Shown here: one piece after another, positions 1 through 5,488 of the stretch | Layout of the letters: each line of letters opens with the position of its first letter | Position numbering within the stretch: the stretch's first letter is position 1 | Origin: Nitrospirota bacterium | GTDB taxonomy: Bacteria; Nitrospirota; Thermodesulfovibrionia; Thermodesulfovibrionales; SM23-35 | Direction: 5' to 3' | DNA: 5,660 nt | Assembly: GCA_018262395.1 (NCBI GenBank) | Contig: JAGSYM010000084.1 | Location: forward strand, 1 to 5,660 | Position numbers and translations under genes: made by a program | The notes under the pieces: generated by a model | The model's input: only the letters and a program-made list of their open reading frames with translations | What the model was told of the DNA's origin: nothing | The model's database searches: none

Positions 1-1
1 A

Positions 2-31
2 GAGGCAGAGGAAGTCAAGGCCCACAACTAA
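2..31 (+). CDS. C-terminal end of an upstream gene (partial)
   Basis: This frame reads EAEEVKAHN and then TAA at 29-31. The last nine codons are hydrophilic and charged, as protein tails often are, and the stop lies 30 bases before a strong terminator, which is the expected arrangement for the last gene of an upstream operon. The other two forward frames also stay open to the terminator or close to it, so the frame is chosen by context and not proven. Nothing can be said about function from nine residues. Confidence 0.35.
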   Translation, partial: EAEEVKAHN

Positions 32-61
32 TAAGTGTTACCCTTAAATATCACCTCCCCA

Positions 62-94
62 GGGCCCCTGCATTTTGCAGGAGGCCCTTTTTTT
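62..94 (+). terminator. Rho-independent terminator
   Basis: A GC-rich hairpin is formed by GGGCCCCTGC (62-71) and GCAGGAGGCCC (77-87), a ten-pair stem with one bulged A at 82 and a five-base ATTTT loop. It is followed directly by seven T residues (88-94). This is a textbook intrinsic terminator on the plus strand and closes the transcription unit that enters the window from the left. Confidence 0.9.
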
Positions 95-374
95 ATGTTT
101 GCTTCCGGTTATTTGCCCCTAGAAAATATCGACCTCTATGCATCTAAGCAGATTTTAGACGCTATAGCTTTTAAGGGAGAATTTGAATGGTCGTGACAAG
201 GTTACACCTGAAAACTCAGTCCGACAAGAAGTCGCATGTGTAATTGTTTCAAATCACAGAGCATCGTGATTAAGGGAAACCCTCTATTCCGTTCAAGGCG
301 GTACCTTAGGGTGTTGAAAATACACCGAATTTTGTCAAACTTCCCTTATCAGTAATGTTAAGAGGAGTTTTGCT
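95..374. other. Non-coding or decayed stretch, no intact gene
   Basis: No frame of convincing length covers this stretch. Two short traces can be seen. From 125 the +2 frame reads DLYASKQILDAIAFKGEF and stops at 194-196. From 168 the +3 frame reads on with GRDKVTPENSVRQEVA and stops near 264. Joined by one frameshift, these look like a decayed N-terminal domain carrying a TPExxVRQ signature. Separately, an 18-codon frame (187-243, starting MVVTRLHLK) has a good AAGGGAG ribosome binding site at 173-179 but overlaps the trace and resembles nothing I know. An 8-bp inverted repeat, TAAGGGAA (271-278) and TTCCCTTA (341-348), and a 5-bp hairpin GGTGT/ACACC (310-326) precede the transposase-like fragment and might belong to the end of a mobile element. 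Confidence 0.4.
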
Positions 375-740
375 TTGGAAGAAACACTACTGGAAGATAA
401 ATATTGAATGCCCCAGGCTGTTGAAGGGATCCAGGTCAACTTCTGCAAGAATCCTCGCTGTGAGAATTTCCGTATCCCGGCAAGTGTCGTTAAACAGCCG
501 AAGGGCCTAGGTACAAAAAACCTTGAGCGTGATACATACAGGATAACCAGCAAAAAGAATGCAAGGGGAATTTCCATTCCCATACTAGCGTGCGAGTTCT
601 GCGACGAGAGACCTACCATAAAGAGTAATCAGGCCATACATGAGGAACTGTACCGCTTATCGAGTTATCTGCTTCCCGTGATTAGCTCTTGTCCGAACGA
701 GACCTGTCCCAACCGTGCCGTAGACATTAGTGCCAAATGA
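375..740 (+). pseudogene. Truncated zinc-ribbon (transposase-like) protein, probably a remnant
   Basis: The main frame is 408-740 (110 residues from ATG 408). It holds three cysteine pairs: C13-x4-C18 in FCKNPRCENF, C62-x2-C65 in LACEFCDE, and C95-x4-C100 in SCPNETCPN. It also has the block PTIKSNQAIHEEL at 69-81. This spacing and wording resemble the N-terminal zinc-binding region of long insertion-sequence transposases, in which a second zinc ribbon and a catalytic domain follow. Here the frame stops right after the first half of the last zinc ribbon, and no catalytic domain follows. The start is also suspect. A TTG at 375, seven bases after AAGAGGAG (360-367), opens the same frame (LEETLLEDKY), which is broken by TGA at 405-407 immediately before the ATG. 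The ATG has only a weak GGAAG upstream. I read this as a transposase gene with a nonsense codon near its start and its 3' part lost. It could instead be a small stand-alone zinc protein. Confidence 0.5.
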
Positions 741-1055
741 CCATATAGAGTATACTCCGAATGTACTTACGAAAACGGGTATCTTTTCTGGCAATCCCCG
801 GTCTCTATCGCATCAGCTTCTACTACGGTACGGTAAAGGGATGAATCTAAGTTCAGGCACCGGGTGCCGCATAGCCAATAAAACAGGCATGTCTCAGGTT
901 CGATAAATTGCTGCTTTCAACTGCAACATTACGGTTGATATGACGAGCTTCGACTGCTGTCTGCAACAGCCATTATCCCTGCCATTCACCACAAGTCTGG
1001 TTATAAGACATTAGGCCATCTTGACAACACGTGCATTTTATAAGTAGATTAAGTC
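741..1055. other. Gene-free stretch, probably decayed mobile-element DNA
   Basis: All frames are broken by frequent stops and I could not follow the transposase-like frame any further. A possible but unconvincing echo is the +2 frame around 902-940 (FDKLLLSTATLRLI, then a stop). Small structures seen are a perfect 10-bp palindrome GAGTATACTC at 748-757, a GGCAC/GTGCC hairpin with a three-base loop at 856-868, and a GCTGT/ACAGC hairpin near 956-970. None of these defines a known element, and no terminal inverted repeats matching the upstream side were found by eye. Confidence 0.4.
1021..1050 (+). promoter_or_regulatory. Possible sigma-70 promoter for the exported protein gene
   Basis: TTGACA (1021-1026) is a perfect -35 box. 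With an 18-base spacer the -10 would be TAGATT (1045-1050, four of six matches). A better-looking TATAAG (1039-1044) is only 12 bases away, which is too close to pair with it. The weak point is geometry: transcription would begin around 1057, at or just past the first ATG, leaving a very short leader. This would fit the second ATG (1071) better than the first. Confidence 0.25.
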
Positions 1056-1562
1056 ATGGTTAAGGAGCGAATGCCCGTCATTTTTTCTGCGTCAATCGAA
1101 GGTTACATTGTATCGGTTTTTCTGGTAATCCTGGCCTTTTCTGCCTCTACTAACGTGAATGCTGCTGAGACTCGGGAGATCGAACTTACCGATGGCAGTG
1201 TGATCACCGGCGAGGTTGTTTCTTTATCAGGAGGTGTCTACACAGTCAGGTCGGCCGCGCTTGGGACGTTGAGGATAGAAGCATCCAAGATACGCGCTAT
1301 CCGTTTGCGGGGTTCTGCTGCCCCAAGTGACGCCGGAGGCCAGGTAAGGTCGCTTGAGGATAAAATGCTTGGTGACAGCGAGATCATGGACTTGATCCAG
1401 GCCCTTCAGAACGATCCCGACTTACAGAAGATACTTCAGGACCCCGAAATCATGAAAGCGGTGCAAACATTCGATATCGACACCCTCATGAGGAATCCCG
1501 AGTTCATGAAGCTTCTAAATAAGCAGTCTGTGCAGGATATCAATAAGAAGCTCACCCGGTAG
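1056..1562 (+). CDS. Exported protein with beta (SH3/LSm-like) module and STI1-like helical tail
   Basis: The product has 168 residues and I do not recognise it as a named protein. Residues 1-36 look like a signal peptide: basic start (MVKER), hydrophobic core at about 17-30 (YIVSVFLVILAFSA), and a likely signal peptidase I site after VNA (34-36), so the mature part should be periplasmic or secreted. Residues 38-85 form a short beta-rich unit, ELTDGSVITGEVVSLSGG then VYTVRSAALGTLRIEASKIR, a pattern typical of small barrel folds that handle 'DGs..G.v' strands. Residues 104-165 are helical with repeated Asp/Asn-Pro steps (NDPDLQKILQDPEIM, RNPEFMKLL), resembling STI1/Hop-type chaperone-binding repeats. 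ATG 1071 has AAGGAG (1062-1067) only three bases upstream and would give a 163-residue product; ATG 1056 has no clear site. Both keep the signal peptide. Expression is likely monocistronic. The C-terminus is complete (KKLTR, stop 1560-1562). Confidence 0.8.
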   Translation: MVKERMPVIFSASIEGYIVSVFLVILAFSASTNVNAAETREIELTDGSVITGEVVSLSGGVYTVRSAALGTLRIEASKIRAIRLRGSAAPSDAGGQVRSLEDKMLGDSEIMDLIQALQNDPDLQKILQDPEIMKAVQTFDIDTLMRNPEFMKLLNKQSVQDINKKLTR

Positions 1563-1680
1563 CTCCTTTCCGGAAATTCTGTATTCACGACACAAGACTG
1601 TTTATTGCCTGCCCGTGAATCCTTGAGCTCAGGGACACTTCAAAATAATTCTTTATTATTATAAGATGGTGCTATGCGCG

Positions 1681-1717
1681 TAAAGCTCTGGAAGCAAGTA
1701 AGCTTTAGCCTGCTTTT
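1681..1717 (+). terminator. Weak stem-loop downstream of the exported protein gene, possible terminator
   Basis: TAAAGCT (1681-1687) and AGCTTTA (1701-1707) form a perfect seven-pair stem with a 13-base loop, followed after a few bases by TTTT (1714-1717). The stem is AT-rich and the T-run short and displaced, so this is a poor terminator. Other inverted repeats between the two converging genes are ATTCACG/CGTGAAT (1583-1589 and 1614-1620), the palindrome TTTCCGGAAA (1567-1576) and the palindrome TGAGCTCA (1624-1631). No strong terminator is visible for either converging gene. Confidence 0.2.
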
Positions 1718-1836
1718 GCCTGTCCTTAAGGGAGTCAAATATTACTGAAGAGGTATCATCAGGTCTTTTTGCTTTCATGTCGCCTCTTATACGTTTTGTA
1801 AAAATTTCTCGCGGTCTGAGGTTTGTTCACAAGTTT

Positions 1837-2370
1837 TTATTCGGCCTTCAGCACCATGGCAAATATCGCTTCGAATACTTCCGGCATTCTGATCACGCCC
1901 ACGAACTTCTGCTTGTTTTCGAGAACAGGCAGGACCATGAGATTATGATGCAGCATAAAGAGCGCCGCCTTGACAACGGAATCATCAGGCGATAAAAATA
2001 TTTTAATCGGCGTCATTACGTCGCTTACGGGCTTATCCATGAGCCTTTTCGCCCCTTCGCTGAAAATGCTGGTTTCAAAGGCGAGCAGTGAGGCATCATC
2101 CATAGGCGTGATGTCGGCGCTGTTGATTTCAGCAGTCTTTAATTTCGGCTCCAGGCCCTGCAGTATTTCCTTAAGGGTCACAAGCCCGATCAGATTATAC
2201 TGCTCGTCAAAAACGAGAACCACCCTCGGATGAACACACTTCTCCGTTTCAATGAGGGACTTTCTGATCACGCCGATGACCTGTTTTATTGTAAACCAGT
2301 AAGGTATATGGGGATATTCAAAGACATCTATCATCAATTCCTTTACTGCAACAGCCTTATTGTCAGGCAT
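1837..2370 (-). CDS. Stand-alone CBS domain-pair protein
   Basis: The 177-residue product is a Bateman module with no attached enzyme or membrane domain. CBS 1 spans about 8-75 (VKELMID at the start; VVLVFDEQYNLIGLVTLKEIL at 50-70 is the typical strand-turn-strand-helix core). A linker at 76-112 follows. CBS 2 spans about 113-171, starting KPVSDVMTPIKIFLSPDDSV, with LPVLENKQKFVGVIRMPEVF at 147-166. CBS pairs commonly bind adenosyl compounds such as AMP, ATP or SAM and pass the signal to a partner, so this is probably a soluble nucleotide sensor. The start is well supported: GGAGG (2375-2379, minus strand) lies four bases before the ATG. The gene is divergent from the dikinase-like gene and ends about 270 bases from the convergent exported-protein gene. 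Its ligand and partner cannot be told from sequence; the ATP-using neighbour is the obvious candidate partner. Confidence 0.92.
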   Translation of the reverse strand: MPDNKAVAVKELMIDVFEYPHIPYWFTIKQVIGVIRKSLIETEKCVHPRVVLVFDEQYNLIGLVTLKEILQGLEPKLKTAEINSADITPMDDASLLAFETSIFSEGAKRLMDKPVSDVMTPIKIFLSPDDSVVKAALFMLHHNLMVLPVLENKQKFVGVIRMPEVFEAIFAMVLKAE

Positions 2371-2409
2371 AAAACCTCCATTTAATTCTCATGAACTCTG
2401 TTACGTAAG

Positions 2410-2444
2410 TATATATTTTTGCTTTTTAGCATGATGTGCGTCAA
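2410..2444 (-). promoter_or_regulatory. Possible promoter for the CBS-pair gene
   Basis: On the minus strand a TTGACG (-35, plus-strand positions 2439-2444) is followed after 18 bases by AAAAAT (2415-2420, four of six matches to the -10 consensus), within a very AT-rich run that also offers TATATA at 2410-2415. This would give a leader of about 35-40 bases before the CBS start at 2370. A perfect palindrome TTACGTAA sits in that leader at 2401-2408 and might be a regulator site. The -10 is weak, so confidence is low. Confidence 0.3.
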
Positions 2445-2460
2445 GGGGATTTGCAGGAAA

Positions 2461-2564
2461 AGTTCCCCCATTTTTTAAAAAAAATCCCCGACCACTTTAG
2501 AAATACATTTATTGCCTTTATCTCAATAAGTTATGTATTATGGGCATGAAATCCTGGGGGAACT
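2461..2564. repeat. 10-bp perfect inverted repeat flanking the dikinase-gene promoter
   Basis: AGTTCCCCCA (2461-2470) and TGGGGGAACT (2555-2564) are exact reverse complements. They lie almost symmetrically around the predicted promoter (2512-2541). An overlapping 8-bp pair, GGGGATTT (2445-2452) and AAATCCCC (2482-2489), lies just upstream. In a divergent control region such arms could be operator half-sites or cruciform/looping elements. No known regulator motif is recognised. Confidence 0.4.
2512..2541 (+). promoter_or_regulatory. Sigma-70-type promoter for the dikinase-like gene
   Basis: TTGCCT (2512-2517, four of six) and TATTAT (2536-2541, five of six) are separated by 18 bases. The -10 overlaps the ATG at 2540, so that ATG would lie upstream of the transcript start (expected near 2548) and could not be used. 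This supports the downstream start at 2762 and implies a leader of roughly 215 bases. Confidence 0.5.
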
Positions 2565-2761
2565 CCTGGATTTGCAGCAGACTTGAAATAAACCCTATTC
2601 TTGCATTATCGGCGTTTGGCATGATATTCTTTAGCCATGGTCATGGAACTCGCGTCTTGATTTTTGGGCGGTTTCTGCCGAAAAAAATCTTACTGGAAGG
2701 CGAGCAGTTGAAATATCCGACAAAATCCCCTGACGGCATTTTTTTCGGAAAGCTGTCCCTT
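2549..2761 (+). promoter_or_regulatory. Long structured leader of the dikinase-like gene
   Basis: This is the predicted untranslated leader between promoter and start codon. It contains a hairpin AAATCC (2549-2554) / GGATTT (2568-2573). Its 3' part has an 11-base arm ATTTTTTTCGG (2738-2748) that abuts the GGAAAG ribosome binding site (2747-2752). That arm can pair perfectly with CCGAAAAAAAT (2678-2688), or imperfectly with CCGACAAAAT (2717-2726). The two pairings exclude each other, so the leader could adopt alternative folds that change access to the ribosome binding site. I recognise no known riboswitch class. The same DNA is open in frame with the gene for 74 codons, but that extension (MGMKSWGNSW...) looks unlike the family N-terminus. 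Confidence 0.35.
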
Positions 2762-5326
2762 ATGAGCGATTTTTTCAAAAGATTTAAAACAAGGGCAACC
2801 CGGAAGGACGAAGAGAAGCGCCGGCCGAAAGAATTGCTTAAAACAAAATACCTTCTGTTTCAAGATCTGCTCAGGGAAAATAATCGTGTCCTCAGCCTTA
2901 TGGCGGACATGGAGGAAAAGCTCTCGGAGGGATATCTCTTTGACAGGCCTTATATATATTCAAACACGAAGGCAATTGCCGACGCTGTTTCAGACATCAT
3001 TGAAAACCTGGACAAGCTCTCGCAGGGCAGATACAAAAGGCTTTTTAAGCAATACGATGAAATCAGCAAGGCGCTTGAAGCAAGCCTGTCGCTCCAAAAA
3101 GAAATACCGGTCAGCGATCTGACCATTCCCATAGCAAGACTTAAGAACGCGATGTCGGATATTGCGGGCTTGAAGATTGCCCGCCTGGGAGAGATGAAGA
3201 ACAGCCTCAAACTTCCGGTCCCTGAGGGGTATTCGATCACTGCCTATGCCTCAAAACGGTTCTTGGATCACAGTAGGCTTAGTGAAAAGATCAATGAACT
3301 GCTTAAGGGACTGGACATAGGCAACATGGAAGAAATCAATGAGATGAGCAGGCAGATACAAGAGATGGTGATAAGCGCGGAAATTCCTAATGACCTGAAG
3401 AATGCCATACAGCAGGCAACTGACGATTTAAAGTCTGAAATTCACCCCTTCACCCAGACACCCGGTCACCAGACAACTGTTTCCGTCCGAAGCAGCGCAA
3501 TTCTCGAAGACGGTGAATTTAGCTTTGCGGGCCAGTATGCGACTTTCTTAAATGTGCCCGAGTATTTAATTCTCCGGAGGTACAAAGAGGTAGTTGCCAG
3601 CCTTTTTACTCCACGGGCTATATTTTACTACAAAACAAAGGGGCTGTCTGAAGAAGAGATCGTTATGGCTGTGGGTGTTTTAAGGATGATAGATGCAAAG
3701 ACAGGCGGGGTTGTTTATACAATGGACCCAAATGACCCGGAAAAAGATATAAAAATCATTAATGCCGTGCGGGGACTCGGAAAGGCCGTCGTTGACGGGT
3801 CTCTGGAGCCTGATTATTACAGCGTATCGAGAAAGACGGGCAGCATTCTGGAGAAACGGATCACTGAACAACCGGTCATGCTCGTCTGTAATCAGGAGGG
3901 AGACATTGAAGAACGTATCGTCCCTGATGAAATAAAGGGCAAACAATGCCTCACAGATGAGCAGATAAAGGCCCTGTCTGATTACGCCTCCGCATTGGAA
4001 ATTTATTATGGCGGTCCTCAGGACATAGAGTGGGCGATCGATCATGAGGATCATGTATATATACTCCAGAGCAGGCCCTTGAAAATAATAGAGGTAGAGC
4101 GTGAGGCGTTGAAGGTCCCCATGCGGGTTGCAGGCTATAACGTCCTGTTTGAGAAGGGCGTTATAGCCTGCAAGGGCATAGGCCACGGAAAGGCCTTTGT
4201 GTTGAAAAGCGAGGCGGACCTGAAGGATTTTCCCGAGGGGGCGGTGCTTGTGGCCAGACATACCTCCACGAGATATGTAACCGTCATGAACAAGGCGGCC
4301 GCCATTATTACCGACATCGGAGGCGTAACAGGACACATGGCGTCGCTTTCAAGGGAATACGGGGTCCCGACCATACTCGATACTGAATCAGCGACAACCG
4401 CCATCAGGGACGGGCAGGAGATAACGGTTGACGCCTATAACTGCAATGTCTATGAAGGAAGGGTCAGCGAGCTTCTCGAGTATTCGTCTAAAAAGAAAGA
4501 CGCCTTTAAGGACACCCTACTCTTCAAAAAACTCGAAGAGGCGTTAAAGTGGATAATCCCTTTGCATCTGATCGATCCTGAGGATAAAAATTTCAGGCCG
4601 GAAAAGTGCAAGACCTTTCATGATATAACCCGCTTCGCACACGAAAAGGCCATGACAGAGATGTTCCTTATTGGGAAGGGACAGGACAGCAGCGGGGGCA
4701 CTATTCCTCTGGGAAAAGAGGGCCCCCTTGACGCCCATTTCATAGATATGGGTGGCGGCGTTAAAGAAGGCGTGAAAGTCGCGGGACCTGAGGACATAAT
4801 TTCGATACCATTCGCAGCATTTCTGAAGGGCTTACTCAGCATACCGTGGCCTGAACCAAGACCTGCCGATGTGACTGGCTTATTGGGGATGATGGCCACT
4901 GCTGCCACTACATCAGAGAGTGTGCTTTACCGCTCTGGCCAGCTGAGCTTTGCATTAATTGCAAGCAATTATATGAATTTCAGCATCAGACTCGGCTATC
5001 ATTTTTCCATGGTAGAGGCCTATGCCGGGGAAAACAGAAATGATAATTACATAAAATATTTTTTCAAAGGCGGCGGGGCAGCAGTGGACAGGAGATTAAG
5101 AAGGCTCAGGTTTATAACAGAGATACTGGAGAGGCTCGGTTTCAGGGTAACAGTCACTGAAGATGTGTTAAGCGCAGCTCTTACAAAATACAAGCAGGCA
5201 GACATTGAAAAAAAATGTGAAATATTGGGCAAGCTCACTGTTTTTACCAAACAACTGGACCTGATCATGTCCAGCGATACCTTAATAGACTCGCGCATCG
5301 AGGAGTTTGTAAAAAAACATTTTTAA
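2762..5326 (+). CDS. PEP synthase/PPDK-like ATP-dependent phosphotransferase with atypical C-terminal domain
   Basis: The 854-residue cytoplasmic protein starts MSDFFKRF at ATG 2762, nine bases after GGAAAG (2747-2752). An in-frame ATG at 2540 would add 74 residues but overlaps the predicted -10 box. Residues 1-130 are a charged helical extension. The PPDK-type ATP-binding domain runs 130-440: GLKIARLGEM (136-145, usual GGKxxxLGEM), PVPEGYSIT (152-160), VRSSA (242-246), FAGQ (255-258), GGVVYTMDP (315-323), GLGKAVVDG (338-346), QDIEW (420-424) and LQSRP (435-439). The phospho-histidine swivelling domain runs about 450-560, with GGVTGHMASLSREYGVP (520-536) giving catalytic H525. The last 280 residues lack the TIM barrel of PEP synthase that binds PEP/pyruvate. 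They carry instead FHDITRFAHEKAMTEMF (619-635), NYMNFSIRLGYHF (736-748) and GGGAAVDRR (770-778), a domain I associate with similar uncharacterised proteins. ATP-dependent phosphorylation of H525 is likely; the final acceptor is unknown, and calling it PEP synthase would over-annotate. It is divergent from the CBS-pair gene. Confidence 0.9.
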   Translation: MSDFFKRFKTRATRKDEEKRRPKELLKTKYLLFQDLLRENNRVLSLMADMEEKLSEGYLFDRPYIYSNTKAIADAVSDIIENLDKLSQGRYKRLFKQYDEISKALEASLSLQKEIPVSDLTIPIARLKNAMSDIAGLKIARLGEMKNSLKLPVPEGYSITAYASKRFLDHSRLSEKINELLKGLDIGNMEEINEMSRQIQEMVISAEIPNDLKNAIQQATDDLKSEIHPFTQTPGHQTTVSVRSSAILEDGEFSFAGQYATFLNVPEYLILRRYKEVVASLFTPRAIFYYKTKGLSEEEIVMAVGVLRMIDAKTGGVVYTMDPNDPEKDIKIINAVRGLGKAVVDGSLEPDYYSVSRKTGSILEKRITEQPVMLVCNQEGDIEERIVPDEIKGKQCLTDEQIKALSDYASALEIYYGGPQDIEWAIDHEDHVYILQSRPLKIIEVEREALKVPMRVAGYNVLFEKGVIACKGIGHGKAFVLKSEADLKDFPEGAVLVARHTSTRYVTVMNKAAAIITDIGGVTGHMASLSREYGVPTILDTESATTAIRDGQEITVDAYNCNVYEGRVSELLEYSSKKKDAFKDTLLFKKLEEALKWIIPLHLIDPEDKNFRPEKCKTFHDITRFAHEKAMTEMFLIGKGQDSSGGTIPLGKEGPLDAHFIDMGGGVKEGVKVAGPEDIISIPFAAFLKGLLSIPWPEPRPADVTGLLGMMATAATTSESVLYRSGQLSFALIASNYMNFSIRLGYHFSMVEAYAGENRNDNYIKYFFKGGGAAVDRRLRRLRFITEILERLGFRVTVTEDVLSAALTKYKQADIEKKCEILGKLTVFTKQLDLIMSSDTLIDSRIEEFVKKHF

Positions 5327-5348
5327 ATTCAAGAGATGTAAGCGTCAG

Positions 5349-5455
5349 TCGTCAGCAATTAGCTGTCAGCGAAAAGCGGAATATGCGAGGCTCACCGACA
5401 AGTTCGTCTTAGCTTTATCACCTTTCCTTGCTGAAAGCTGACCGCTGATAGCTAA
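5349..5455. repeat. Intergenic TCAGC/AGCT inverted repeat
   Basis: TTAGCTGTCAGCG (5359-5371) and CGCTGATAGCTAA (5443-5455) are inverted copies matching at 12 of 13 positions; the mismatch would be a G-U pair in RNA. Additional GTCAGTC/GTCAGC units sit at about 5345-5355 and GCTGAAAGCTGACC at 5430-5443, so the element is built of short degenerate TCAGC/AGCT words on both arms. Such sequences resemble dispersed intergenic repeat families. It lies just after the dikinase-like gene and could also slow or end transcription, although no T-run follows. Confidence 0.5.
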
Positions 5456-5488
5456 ACTATATCAAGTGATTTCATACTGAGACATTTT

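Noticed and set aside
335..619. Minus-strand open frame of 94 codons with a hydrophobic start
   Set aside because: It overlaps the zinc-ribbon frame, whose paired cysteines are more convincing. The hydrophobic look comes from antisense reading of Lys- and Glu-rich codons.
902..1040. Possible continuation of the transposase (FDKLLLSTATLRLI and a later IHHKSGY in another frame)
   Set aside because: The pieces lie in different frames with stops between them and match a transposase pattern only loosely; could be chance.
1674..1748. 24-codon frame starting MRVKLWKQVSF
   Set aside because: No ribosome binding site, no following gene to lead into, and it overlaps a stem-loop; too little to call a gene.
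1777..2233. Forward-strand open frames of 72 and 87 codons
   Set aside because: They lie opposite the well-supported CBS-pair gene, have no ribosome binding site, and their sequences look like antisense translations.
3680..4336. Minus-strand open frame of 218 codons
   Set aside because: It is wholly inside the dikinase-like gene, whose domain motifs are clear throughout this stretch. The antisense product is rich in Tyr, Ile and Cys and has no recognisable motif.
4135..5298. Several shorter minus-strand open frames
   Set aside because: All are shadows of the dikinase-like gene with no initiation signals or motifs.
5338..5460. CRISPR array
   Set aside because: The repeated TCAGC/AGCT words are very short, degenerate and inverted, with no regular spacers or repeat of normal length.
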